From a virus, in the IMG/VR virus record IMGVR_UViG_3300025543_000083, positions 1 through 37,330 of that record: 37,330 nt of DNA; one strand, given 5' to 3'. Positions 1 to 7,607 of this stretch are shown here, piece by piece; positions within the stretch are counted from its first letter, which is position 1, and each line of letters starts with the position of its first letter. The notes beneath the pieces are model-generated. The model was given only the letters and a program-made list of their open reading frames with translations. It was not told where the DNA came from and did not search any database. The translations under genes were made by a program, and so were the position numbers.

Positions 1-407
1 TATCCACGTTCTCTAATGCGAGATAATGAGATACCTACACCACCACCGGATGCTGTTAATTTCATTAGTTCTGCGTTAGTTAAACCGATTCCACGTATTG
101 AATCAGGTGTATCAACACCAAAGCATGAGATTGGTAAGCCACGATCTGTTCCCATATTTGATAATACAGGTGATGCTAAACCTAACCAACCATTCCACAT
201 TATTTTAAAGAACTTATTTGCTAATTCTGGTTTTTTAAGTCTACCAGCTGAAGCATTTGCTACTCTTCTGAATGCTGTTTTAACTGTTTCTCCAGGTAGC
301 AAGTATCCCTTGCTAATGGTAGCTAAAGAAATTTCATCCATGTAAGAAGGATAATCTTTGCCTTCTACCCAATTTGTATAATCTGCTTGTAATGCGTTGT
401 TTTCCAT
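1..407 (-). CDS. nrdA: Ribonucleotide reductase class I alpha subunit, N-terminal part (cut by window edge)
   Basis: This is the large subunit of aerobic class I ribonucleotide reductase, which reduces ribonucleotides to deoxyribonucleotides for phage DNA synthesis. I translated it by hand because the frame runs off the left edge: ATG at 407, 135 codons visible. It contains the class I signatures SPVLSNMGTDRGLPISCFG (residues 79-97), with Cys95 in the position of the active-site cysteine E. coli C225, and TASGGGVGISLSRIRERG near the break. Only about 25 residues precede the catalytic N-terminal region, so there is no N-terminal ATP-cone. The start lies 3 bases after the nrdB stop, so the two subunits are co-transcribed and probably translationally coupled. 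The family is certain; full length is unknown. Confidence 0.93.
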   Translation of the reverse strand, partial: MENNALQADYTNWVEGKDYPSYMDEISLATISKGYLLPGETVKTAFRRVANASAGRLKKPELANKFFKIMWNGWLGLASPVLSNMGTDRGLPISCFGVDTPDSIRGIGLTNAELMKLTASGGGVGISLSRIRERG

Positions 408-410
408 ATT

Positions 411-1397
411 TTAAAATAAACTATTTGCGTCCCAATTTTGGACTCCTTTACTATAATTTGTTACCCGATTTGCGAAGAAATCGGTGTGTTGTTTACCACC
501 TGATAAGCTATCAAACCATTTCATTCTTTTTACTGCTTCTTGGTCTATACCATTCACAATTGATTCATATCCTAAATCACTCATTTTAGTGTTTACTCTA
601 TGTTTAATGAAAGATACTAAATCATATTTAGGACAACCTTTTAAATCACCCATTTCATAAACTTTATCAATAAAATCTAATTCTAATTTTAAAGATAGTT
701 TAGCAGCTTCTTCAATATCTGCTTTTAATTCAGGGGTGTTAAATTCAGGGTGTTCTTGTAATAATGTTCTAAATAACCAACACCCTGCTTCTGAATGTAA
801 TGATTCGTCTCTAATGCTCCACTCTACGATTTGGCCTACCCCTTTTAATTTATTATCTAATTTAAATGAAAGTAAAACAGCAAAAGAAGAAAATAAATTA
901 ACTCCTTCTGTGAATGCAGAAAAGATAGCTAATGATTTAGCTCTTTCATGCCAGTTTGGGGTACCATTATGAGAATCTCTTACAGTAGTTAAAGCTTCAA
1001 TTTTAGCCATTGTAGCTTCATCTTCTAAAAATTCACTAAAATCATCTAATCCTAGTTCTTCATTTAATAAAGAATAAGCTTCGGCATGAATTGTTTCAAA
1101 AGCTCCAAATGTAACCGCCATTTTAATAATTTCTGGTTTTCTAAACCATTTTGTAACTAAAGATGACCAATAGTCATTTACTACAGTTTCTGTTTGAGCA
1201 AACCCCTTTAAGATTGAACCAATAATATTTTTTTCTGTTTCTGTAAGGTTTTGTTTCCAATCATTTACATCAGACATCATAGGAACTTCTGTGTGCAACC
1301 AATGTGCCTGTTGTTGTTTTAACCAATAATTTGATGCTTCTTGATATTCAAAGGGTTTATAAACGATACGTTCTTTTAATAATGAGGTTTTTGCCAT
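411..1397 (-). CDS. nrdB: Ribonucleotide reductase class Ia beta subunit
   Basis: This is the 328-residue radical-generating small subunit that partners NrdA. The di-iron ligands can be read directly: E70, E101 and H104 (in FETIHAEAY), E164 (in FTEGVNLFSSF), and E198 and H201 (in RDESLHSEAG). The radical tyrosine Y108 sits four residues after H104, as Y122 does in E. coli R2, so this is a tyrosyl-radical subclass Ia type and not the Phe-containing Ic type. The C-terminus (NWDANSLF) is the kind of flexible tail that docks on the alpha subunit. The gene starts 19 bases after the helicase stop with an A-rich leader and no Shine-Dalgarno sequence, and is followed directly by nrdA. Length is slightly shorter than E. 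coli NrdB (376). Confidence 0.96.
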   Translation of the reverse strand: MAKTSLLKERIVYKPFEYQEASNYWLKQQQAHWLHTEVPMMSDVNDWKQNLTETEKNIIGSILKGFAQTETVVNDYWSSLVTKWFRKPEIIKMAVTFGAFETIHAEAYSLLNEELGLDDFSEFLEDEATMAKIEALTTVRDSHNGTPNWHERAKSLAIFSAFTEGVNLFSSFAVLLSFKLDNKLKGVGQIVEWSIRDESLHSEAGCWLFRTLLQEHPEFNTPELKADIEEAAKLSLKLELDFIDKVYEMGDLKGCPKYDLVSFIKHRVNTKMSDLGYESIVNGIDQEAVKRMKWFDSLSGGKQHTDFFANRVTNYSKGVQNWDANSLF

Positions 1398-1416
1398 TTT
1401 GTTTTTTTAGATTTAT

Positions 1417-2817
1417 TTATACTTTATCAAAACCGAATACTTCATCCTTTACTTCATTAAGTTTAGAATGCATTAATTTTTTATGTTGGGAATCAACATC
1501 AATATCATAACTATTAGATTTAGTACTTGGGGCCCAAGTACTTTCTTCATCAATATTTGCATTATATTCACCATGAACTTCAAAATGACCAGTAGAAGTA
1601 TCGGCTTTTGCTGAAAAAGTAAGCCCATCCATACCGTATCGGTTTTTCATAATGTGTAATCTAGCTGTATTATTTACTTTATCTTCTTTTTTACGAGAAA
1701 GAGACATACAGAAATCAGTGATCATTAATTTATCATAGGATCCTGCTGCTTTATCTCCTTCAATTACATCGTCTTTGGCTCCTGCTCTATTCACTTGAGA
1801 AACGGACCAAATAGGTATATCTAATTGTTTAGCTAAACCTTTAGTGCTTTGATAAATATCATCAATTTCATCCTTACGTTCACGGTTTGTTTTTCTTGAT
1901 GAAAGAAGATCAACATAATCTATAATTACAAGGTCAGGTTTAAAACCCATTCCAGTACATTTTGATATATGTGATTCAATTGTTGATATAGTTGCGCGCC
2001 CTGTTGGGTATTCTTTAATAATTAATTTACCAGGTAATTGGGGTACAATTTCTTCTACTTTTTCTTTATTTGCCTCTAAGTGTCTAACATCAATTTTAGT
2101 AAAGAAAGCATCATATCTCTTACCTACATATTCTTCTCCTAATTCTAAAGTATAATGTAAAACATTATACCCCATTCTAACTGCTATCCCTCCTAATGAT
2201 ACTAATGACCAAGATTTACCACCTCCTGGATTGCCAAATATAAGACCAAAGTCTCCATTTCCAAGTCCACCTTGTAATAAGTCATTAATTTTATCCCAAG
2301 GTGTAGGTATAACACTTCTTGAACTTTCTCTATACCTTTCTTCAATATCTTTAATATATTCATGTCCTACATTTTTATCTTGTCCTGCTTTTAAAGCATT
2401 ATCAACTAAAGATCTAATCCCATCAAAATCACCAGCTTTTAATAAATCAACTGAAGTCATTAATGCTCTTTTTAATTGTTGGTTTCTACAAAAATTAGTA
2501 AATTCTTCTTTTACATATTCTAAATCATCATCAGATGAAACATAAGCAATTTTTAATTGTTCTTTACATGATATTTGTAATACTTCATTATCTAATTTTT
2601 GTAATTCTACTTTTAGAGTATCTAATGAAGGTGTAGTATGATATTTATCATAATACTTTAGTATTTCTTTTATAGCCCATTTATGTGCACTATTTTCAAA
2701 ATATTCTTCAGATATAATATCATGGATATTAACTAAAAAATCCTTATGTGTTAATAATGATGATAGAACCTTAACTTGAAAGTCATGTCCGTATTGCTGA
2801 AGTGTTTTGAGTGTCAT
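1417..2817 (-). CDS. Replicative DNA helicase, DnaB/gp41-like
   Basis: This is a 466-residue hexameric 5'-3' replicative helicase of the DnaB/T4 gp41 family, expected to unwind DNA at the phage fork. Residues 1-150 form a helical N-terminal domain. The RecA-like motor follows: Walker A GNPGGGKS (195-202), the catalytic Glu in YTLELGEEY (about 225), Walker B LVIIDYVDLL (296-305), and the H4-type SVSQVNR (338-344). The C-terminal 50 residues are polar and probably disordered. The start ATG overlaps the stop of the exonuclease gene by one base, and nrdB follows, so this gene sits inside the SSB-UvsX-exonuclease-helicase-NrdB-NrdA operon. No separate primase gene is visible in the window, and no primase domain is seen here. 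Confidence 0.93.
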   Translation of the reverse strand: MTLKTLQQYGHDFQVKVLSSLLTHKDFLVNIHDIISEEYFENSAHKWAIKEILKYYDKYHTTPSLDTLKVELQKLDNEVLQISCKEQLKIAYVSSDDDLEYVKEEFTNFCRNQQLKRALMTSVDLLKAGDFDGIRSLVDNALKAGQDKNVGHEYIKDIEERYRESSRSVIPTPWDKINDLLQGGLGNGDFGLIFGNPGGGKSWSLVSLGGIAVRMGYNVLHYTLELGEEYVGKRYDAFFTKIDVRHLEANKEKVEEIVPQLPGKLIIKEYPTGRATISTIESHISKCTGMGFKPDLVIIDYVDLLSSRKTNRERKDEIDDIYQSTKGLAKQLDIPIWSVSQVNRAGAKDDVIEGDKAAGSYDKLMITDFCMSLSRKKEDKVNNTARLHIMKNRYGMDGLTFSAKADTSTGHFEVHGEYNANIDEESTWAPSTKSNSYDIDVDSQHKKLMHSKLNEVKDEVFGFDKV

Positions 2818-3857
2818 TAATCTTTGTAACCTTTAAATTGTGAAAATATATCTTGTATCCAGTATTCTAAATTTCTAATCATTCCTCCTAATTGGTCTTC
2901 ATTATAAAACTGGATAAATAAATCAGATTGTAATTCTGGGAAGTCTTCTATTATTAAATTATCTATATGTTCCTTCCCCTTATCATCTATCATAGGAGTG
3001 CTTAAATCCATAACTTTATAATTAGTTTCAATTCTATCCTGTTCCTGAACTATCCGTGAATATACAATATGTTCTTTAAATTTCCTAGCAGATATATCGA
3101 AAATATCTTGAAGTGTTAGTTCTTCTGTTTTTAATTCGGGAAATTTTTTAAATATTCCTTTAGCACCTAAACCTTTAATTCCTTTAATATTATCTGAATT
3201 ATCCCCTAATAATGCTTTATGGAGAATAAAATTATGGGGTAATAAACCAAATTTTTCTTCTACAACCCTAGGAGTGTAATATAATTTTTCCATTGGTCTA
3301 TATACAATAATCTTATCAGTTACCAATTGTAAAAAATCCTTATCACTAGATACTATAAAACAAGTAGAATTATGTTTTTCTACTAATTTTTCAGCTAACA
3401 CAGCTATAATATCATCTGCTTCCACTTTATCTAATATGGTGGTCTTAACAGGTAATAACTTTAAATATTGTATTATACGTACAATTTGATCGATTTTTGA
3501 GTCGTGTTCTTCCTCAATATTATCAAATGCCTCCCAATTTGTAACTCGTTGTAAATTCCTGGTTCCTTTGTATTCGGAGAGCAAGTTCTTTCGGTTGACT
3601 GTTGAACCTGCCCCATCGAATACTACATAAACAGAAGTTGGATTTGTTTGTCTAATCATGGCACCCAAAGAACGGAAGAAACCACCTAACCCCCCAATAT
3701 GAACCCCATCAGGGTTAACCATATTCATCATAGCAAAGTTTCTAAAAAACAAATTTAAACCATCTAGGATTAATACCCTATCATGTTTTTTTAAAGGAGT
3801 TTCTTCCCCTTGCTCTTGGACTGTATCCAAGAGCTTAAATAATTCTTTGTGTTTCAT
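2817..3857 (-). CDS. 5'-3' exonuclease / flap endonuclease (T4 RNase H / Pol I 5'-nuclease family)
   Basis: This 346-residue PIN-like 5' nuclease probably removes RNA primers and 5' flaps from Okazaki fragments. Acidic metal-binding positions typical of the family are visible: D32 in LILDGLNLFFR, D81 in VVFDGAG, the cluster EADD (146-149), SSDKD (170-174), and GDNSDN (218-223). The last is followed by a helix-three-turn-helix IKGIKGLGAKG (224-234). In T4 the equivalent is RNase H (305 residues); T5 exonuclease and the Pol I N-terminal domain share the fold. The gene lies 9 bases after uvsX and overlaps the helicase start by one base. A free-standing 5' nuclease fits with the polymerase-like gene at 6297-7571, which lacks such a domain. 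Confidence 0.92.
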   Translation of the reverse strand: MKHKELFKLLDTVQEQGEETPLKKHDRVLILDGLNLFFRNFAMMNMVNPDGVHIGGLGGFFRSLGAMIRQTNPTSVYVVFDGAGSTVNRKNLLSEYKGTRNLQRVTNWEAFDNIEEEHDSKIDQIVRIIQYLKLLPVKTTILDKVEADDIIAVLAEKLVEKHNSTCFIVSSDKDFLQLVTDKIIVYRPMEKLYYTPRVVEEKFGLLPHNFILHKALLGDNSDNIKGIKGLGAKGIFKKFPELKTEELTLQDIFDISARKFKEHIVYSRIVQEQDRIETNYKVMDLSTPMIDDKGKEHIDNLIIEDFPELQSDLFIQFYNEDQLGGMIRNLEYWIQDIFSQFKGYKD

Positions 3858-3866
3858 GTTTTATTT

Positions 3867-4940
3867 TTAAATATCCTGTTCGTCGAAAAGTACAGGTGTT
3901 ACGTCTTCTTGGTCTTCTATAATTTCAAATTGTCCTCCCCCTAGAATTTTAGACCATTCATCAGCATGAGCCTTTTTATACTCATTTTTATCCTTGTCAG
4001 TATCTTCAATAAAACCATGGTTTGTCATAACAATTTTACCTCTTGATTGCATACCATTAACATGGTTTTTATCAATTTGTAAGTTTGTTCTTTTACCCCA
4101 TTCTACCTGCATACCACCTTTAATTGCTTTGATTTTAGATGTTCCAGCATTTGAAATATTACCAAATGTAACTACAAATGTTGCATCATACCACATAGCC
4201 ATTCCCCCTTTATTCATCATTTTAGGTTGACCCATAGGTGATTCTGCTTTTGCTGTCCAAACTTTATTAACTGCAATTAGAGTATTAGTATAAGGTGATG
4301 ATTCTTTACGGGACATTACAATACTTTGGTTTACTGTATTGCCAAATTGAGTTGACATTGCTCCTGCATTCCACTCATTATTGTTTTTTAGTTTTTCAAC
4401 TGACATTGCGCAAGGGATAGATCCGATTGAATCCCAAAAGAATGCTAAATCATAAGGTAAGTTACCTTTTTTCTGCTCATTCTGTAAATCCATAATAAAG
4501 GCAGCTACATCTTCAATTGTATGTAAAGTCTCTCTATCAACATAGATAAAATTACCTTCATAATCTACAACATCCCCTTCATCATCCTTGATTAAATTTA
4601 CTTGTAACCCCATTTGAGCGGCATGTTCCCAATTCCATTTCATCTCAGTGATAATAAAAACAGGAAGTATTCCCATATTTTGAGCGGATACAGCTGCTTC
4701 TAACAATGCAGTAGTTTTACCTGTATCTGAATGTCCTCTAAGTATTGAAATATGCCCCATTGGCATACCAGGCACACCAGCTACTTTTTGAAAAGCAGGG
4801 GATAGTGGTATCCATTGTTGATCCTTAAATTTGACATTTTTATTTAAACCTTTAGAGGATTTAAATTTATTAAGATCAAATTTGCTCTTGATCTCGGCAG
4901 ACACTGCTGCCGAGAGAGACTTTGATATCTTTTTTGCCAT
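3867..4940 (-). CDS. uvsX: UvsX/RecA-like recombinase
   Basis: This 357-residue recombinase of the RecA/UvsX family forms filaments on ssDNA and drives recombination-dependent replication and repair. Walker A is GHSDTGKT (69-76), the catalytic Glu lies in FIITEMKWNWE (about E99), and Walker B is LAFFWDSIGSIP (165-176). The C-terminal tail is acidic (QEDVTPVLFDEQDI), as in RecA and UvsX, where it modulates DNA binding. The start follows the SSB stop by only 2 bases, so this gene is coupled to the SSB gene; the two proteins act on the same ssDNA. No UvsY-like mediator can be recognised in the window. Confidence 0.92.
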   Translation of the reverse strand: MAKKISKSLSAAVSAEIKSKFDLNKFKSSKGLNKNVKFKDQQWIPLSPAFQKVAGVPGMPMGHISILRGHSDTGKTTALLEAAVSAQNMGILPVFIITEMKWNWEHAAQMGLQVNLIKDDEGDVVDYEGNFIYVDRETLHTIEDVAAFIMDLQNEQKKGNLPYDLAFFWDSIGSIPCAMSVEKLKNNNEWNAGAMSTQFGNTVNQSIVMSRKESSPYTNTLIAVNKVWTAKAESPMGQPKMMNKGGMAMWYDATFVVTFGNISNAGTSKIKAIKGGMQVEWGKRTNLQIDKNHVNGMQSRGKIVMTNHGFIEDTDKDKNEYKKAHADEWSKILGGGQFEIIEDQEDVTPVLFDEQDI

Positions 4941-4942
4941 AC

Positions 4943-5776
4943 TTAGAAAGGAAGATCATCATTATCATTTGAATCACCTGATGCTGTTTCAAACATTGAA
5001 TCAAAAGCATCAGCTTTATTCTTTTTAACATTACTAGTATCTAAGCTAAAATTAGTACTAGGTGATGGTGTAGGAGAAGTTGTAATTACTTCATCACTAT
5101 CATCTTGTTCTTCAGGTGATAACCACTTTTCTAAAGCTGATTTCATTTCTTCAAATGTGAATTTTTTAAACAACCCCTCATTTGGGTTTGGTTGTTCATT
5201 TGTCCACTTTTCTACTAAACTAGCATCTTCACTTAATTGAGATGTTTTTAAACGAACACGTACTGATGATTTATTGTAAGGAGTACCTGTAGATTCTGGT
5301 CCTACTGTTTCAACTGTAAGATCTCTACCGTTTACAATATCAGTGTAGTCTCCAATTTCATCATCTACTGCAAGTGCAAGTAATTCTTCGTATACTTGTT
5401 TTCCAAATTGCCATAGACGAACACCCTTATCTTCTTCTCCTCTAACTACTACAGGAACAAAATAACGGGTCTTGGGGTCTAATTTCTTAGCCATAACAAA
5501 ATTTTCTTTAGTATACTCTTCTCTAAGCTTTGCAGCAAATAGAGCAATAGGATCTTTCTCCCCATAATTAAGAGGTGAAAGCATCACTTTATTAGTAATA
5601 CCATAGTAAATCTTTAGCTCAGAAAAAGGATTACTTGAATTATACGCTGATGGTACAATTCGAATTTGTTGTTTACCTACTGTAGGTCTCCAATAAACTG
5701 TTGAGTAATCGGTTTTTGTTGTTGATTGTTTTGTCTGAAGTCCTTCTAACTTCTGCTTGATTGCATTTAAATCCAT
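4943..5776 (-). CDS. Single-stranded DNA-binding protein, gp32-like
   Basis: This 277-residue protein should coat ssDNA at the fork and in recombination. The middle part (YWRPTVGKQQIRIVP, TRYFVPVVVRG, VRLWQFGKQVYEELL) has the layout of marine-phage gp32 homologues. A Ser/Thr/Pro/Asn linker follows (about 228-250), then an acidic tail ending in DDLPF. Two oddities: there is no cysteine in the whole protein, so the gp32 zinc-binding ribbon is missing, and the tip DDLPF resembles the DDDIPF tip of bacterial SSB that recruits replication proteins. It is the first gene of the replication operon, with a promoter-like element at 5814-5829 and an A-rich leader without Shine-Dalgarno. The assignment rests on pattern and context. 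Confidence 0.82.
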   Translation of the reverse strand: MDLNAIKQKLEGLQTKQSTTKTDYSTVYWRPTVGKQQIRIVPSAYNSSNPFSELKIYYGITNKVMLSPLNYGEKDPIALFAAKLREEYTKENFVMAKKLDPKTRYFVPVVVRGEEDKGVRLWQFGKQVYEELLALAVDDEIGDYTDIVNGRDLTVETVGPESTGTPYNKSSVRVRLKTSQLSEDASLVEKWTNEQPNPNEGLFKKFTFEEMKSALEKWLSPEEQDDSDEVITTSPTPSPSTNFSLDTSNVKKNKADAFDSMFETASGDSNDNDDLPF

Positions 5777-5813
5777 AATTGTAACTTTATTTAATTGTAA
5801 CTGTTTATATGTA

Positions 5814-5829
5814 ACTCTAATATACGAAC
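5814..5829 (-). promoter_or_regulatory. Putative early/middle promoter of the replication operon
   Basis: On the coding strand this reads TTCGTATATTAGAGT, an exact 15-base match to the element at 7585-7599 before the polymerase-like gene. It lies about 37 bases before the SSB start. TATATTAG is one base from the Bacteroidota -7 consensus TAnnTTTG, and a TTG (in TTTGG) lies about 20 bases upstream, near the expected -33 position. Promoter function is inferred from repetition and position. Confidence 0.5.
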
Positions 5830-5832
5830 TTA

Positions 5833-5850
5833 AATTTGGGGAGCCAAATT
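5833..5850 (-). other. Small hairpin between the polymerase unit and the SSB promoter
   Basis: A perfect 7-bp inverted repeat, AATTTGG / CCAAATT with a 4-base loop, begins at the stop codon of the 155-residue ORF. There is no T-tract after it, so it would be at best a weak terminator. Its left arm also supplies the possible -33 TTG of the SSB promoter. Confidence 0.3.
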
Positions 5851-6316
5851 ATAGTTCAATAATTTTATGTATTTTTGTTTTTAATTGGTTAAGCTCATTG
5901 TGTTGGGTAAGTAAAACACAATTTCTGTAATGTTTCCAATCTATTCTAAATTTAGTATCTACTACCCCGCCATTAAGCTTTTTAATTAATTCATTTAAAG
6001 CATTAATAGTATATAAGGTATTAGATTCTTTTTTTCTATGTACTAAGATAGTATTTGGGGGTATAGAATAAACGTTCGTTTGATCCACATTATATGTAAC
6101 CACATACTCCTGTGTATCTAAAATTTCAAGAACAAACATTTTATTATAAATAATTGTATAATTTTCCCTAATTTCTTCAATAAGGTTATCTAAGTTATCT
6201 AAGTCTGTAAATGTACAGAACAATTTGTTATCCAAGTCTTTAATATTTAGTAATGATGTTACTACATCATAATTCATATTATACGTATTTGGACTTTTAT
6301 TTAAAATCATAGTCAT
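5849..6316 (-). CDS. Hypothetical protein overlapping the polymerase-like gene
   Basis: This is a 155-residue protein of no family I recognise. It is rich in Asn, Ile, Leu and Thr, with predicted alternating beta and helical segments and no signal peptide, membrane segment or obvious catalytic motif. Its start lies inside the 3' end of the family-A polymerase-like gene (20-base overlap), so the two are co-transcribed and probably coupled. An internal ATG two codons later is an alternative start. The pairing suggests an accessory subunit or processivity partner of the polymerase, but this rests on context alone. It is the last gene of that short operon, since the SSB promoter follows. Confidence 0.75.
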   Translation of the reverse strand: MTMILNKSPNTYNMNYDVVTSLLNIKDLDNKLFCTFTDLDNLDNLIEEIRENYTIIYNKMFVLEILDTQEYVVTYNVDQTNVYSIPPNTILVHRKKESNTLYTINALNELIKKLNGGVVDTKFRIDWKHYRNCVLLTQHNELNQLKTKIHKIIEL

Positions 6317-7571
6317 AACCTTCTTTTGTTTTTGTATTTAATTTATATTTTTTAAAAATAACATCTATTTCTTTTTTAATCATCTCATCCTCCTCACTTA
6401 AATCAAATAGAAATGAATCATAAGTATAAAGTACCAATTTAGTTTTTTTCCCAACTAACATGCTACATATATCCCATAATATACGAACGTTCATCGACGT
6501 CTCCAAATTTTGTAGCAAGTAATTAAACAGTTTTTGTGGGTTCATTTCCCCTAGGTTTTCCTTTTTATATACAAAATTAGAAACAGGGCAAGTTATTTTA
6601 CCCTCACGCTCAAACTCTTCCCAAAGTTCTTTTACGTATATACTAATTTTATTAAAAAACTCCAGGTGCTCATATTGTTTGAATACTCCTCCGTATAATT
6701 GTTTAAACGTTAATTCCTTTGCTTTATTATAATCGACTTTGTATAATTTGGAAAAATGAGTGTGAATATCACTAGTGGGGAAATTATAATTAATGAGACG
6801 ACAAGACAAGCTAGGATGATAAGCAGAAATATCCACTTCATACAAAACATCATTACTTGGGATAAAACTTTTCCTACATCCATTTTCTTTATTGAGTGCT
6901 GCATAATTTACATTTTTAAATTTATTTGATGGTCTAGTTGTTGTTGTTTTTAAGTTGAACTGAGTGAAGACGTATTCACCATTAACGGGGTGGAAATATT
7001 CTTCGAAGGTTTCATTGTGTATTCGTATTCCACTTCGCTCGATGGAGTTGAATACCAAGGATACTTTATTGTTATAGAATTCATCATATTTTGTTTTTTC
7101 TTTGTTAATATTCGCTTTTAGATCCCCCCAAATCGTTTCACATACTTCATAATGTTTAACAATCGGTATAATTAAGTTTAATTCCGGATTATCTCCATGT
7201 TGTCTATAATATAACTCATGTGTTTGTGTTGTGGGTCGTATATACGTAGTAGGGGGTGTATTGATGTCATAAAGAGCTTTGAATAAATTTGGATAATAAT
7301 GTAATATTTCCTTTTTATCCCTACAATATAATGTTTCAAATTTTTCTAATAGTTTGTCTATACCCGTATTTAACGCATTTAAAGATTCGCTATGTGCAAT
7401 GCATACCATAAAACCTTTAGTTGCTTTAATTGGTCTAATATACACCAAACTTACATGGGATTGAGCCGGGTGAATAGCATTACTAAAAGGGATTACTTCA
7501 ATGAAGGCCTTTTTATAACTACTATTTATTAAAACATTTAATTGACTTTCGTCTTCTACTAACCAATACAT
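6297..7571 (-). CDS. Compact, divergent family-A DNA polymerase-like protein
   Basis: The 424-residue protein carries the ordered signatures of a family-A (Pol I) palm and fingers. These are: a TTTTRPSN segment (209-216) in the place of T.TGRLS; R233 and F236 before motif A; motif A VDISAYHPSL (D247) in place of DYSQIEL; motif B KELTFKQLYGG, with K285, F289 and Y293 matching E. coli K758, F762 and Y766; a QN-containing helix (LLQNLETSMNVRIL, 352-365) in place of the QG helix; and motif C YTYDSFLF (D385) in place of HDE. Both catalytic aspartates are kept. The position of R754 is occupied by Tyr281. Residues 1-160 may be a degenerate 3'-5' exonuclease domain without the DxE residues. It is less than half the length of E. 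coli Pol I, with no 5' nuclease domain. It is first in a two-gene operon. Confidence 0.78.
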   Translation of the reverse strand: MYWLVEDESQLNVLINSSYKKAFIEVIPFSNAIHPAQSHVSLVYIRPIKATKGFMVCIAHSESLNALNTGIDKLLEKFETLYCRDKKEILHYYPNLFKALYDINTPPTTYIRPTTQTHELYYRQHGDNPELNLIIPIVKHYEVCETIWGDLKANINKEKTKYDEFYNNKVSLVFNSIERSGIRIHNETFEEYFHPVNGEYVFTQFNLKTTTTRPSNKFKNVNYAALNKENGCRKSFIPSNDVLYEVDISAYHPSLSCRLINYNFPTSDIHTHFSKLYKVDYNKAKELTFKQLYGGVFKQYEHLEFFNKISIYVKELWEEFEREGKITCPVSNFVYKKENLGEMNPQKLFNYLLQNLETSMNVRILWDICSMLVGKKTKLVLYTYDSFLFDLSEEDEMIKKEIDVIFKKYKLNTKTKEGYDYDFK

Positions 7572-7584
7572 TTATAACCATTTT

Positions 7585-7599
7585 ACTCTAATATACGAA
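7585..7599 (-). promoter_or_regulatory. Putative early/middle promoter of the polymerase-like gene
   Basis: On the coding strand this reads TTCGTATATTAGAGT, identical to the element before the SSB gene at 5814-5828. It ends only 13 bases before the start codon, so the mRNA leader would be very short. Exact recurrence of 15 bases before two replication operons is the evidence; promoter function is inferred. Confidence 0.5.
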
Positions 7600-7607
7600 T
7601 AATTTAT

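Noticed and set aside
1405-1420. TATAAATA on the coding strand before nrdB
   Set aside because: It arises from the helicase stop codon (GTA TAA ATA) and lacks the flanking AATAT of the late motif; nrdB is better explained as part of the SSB-led operon.
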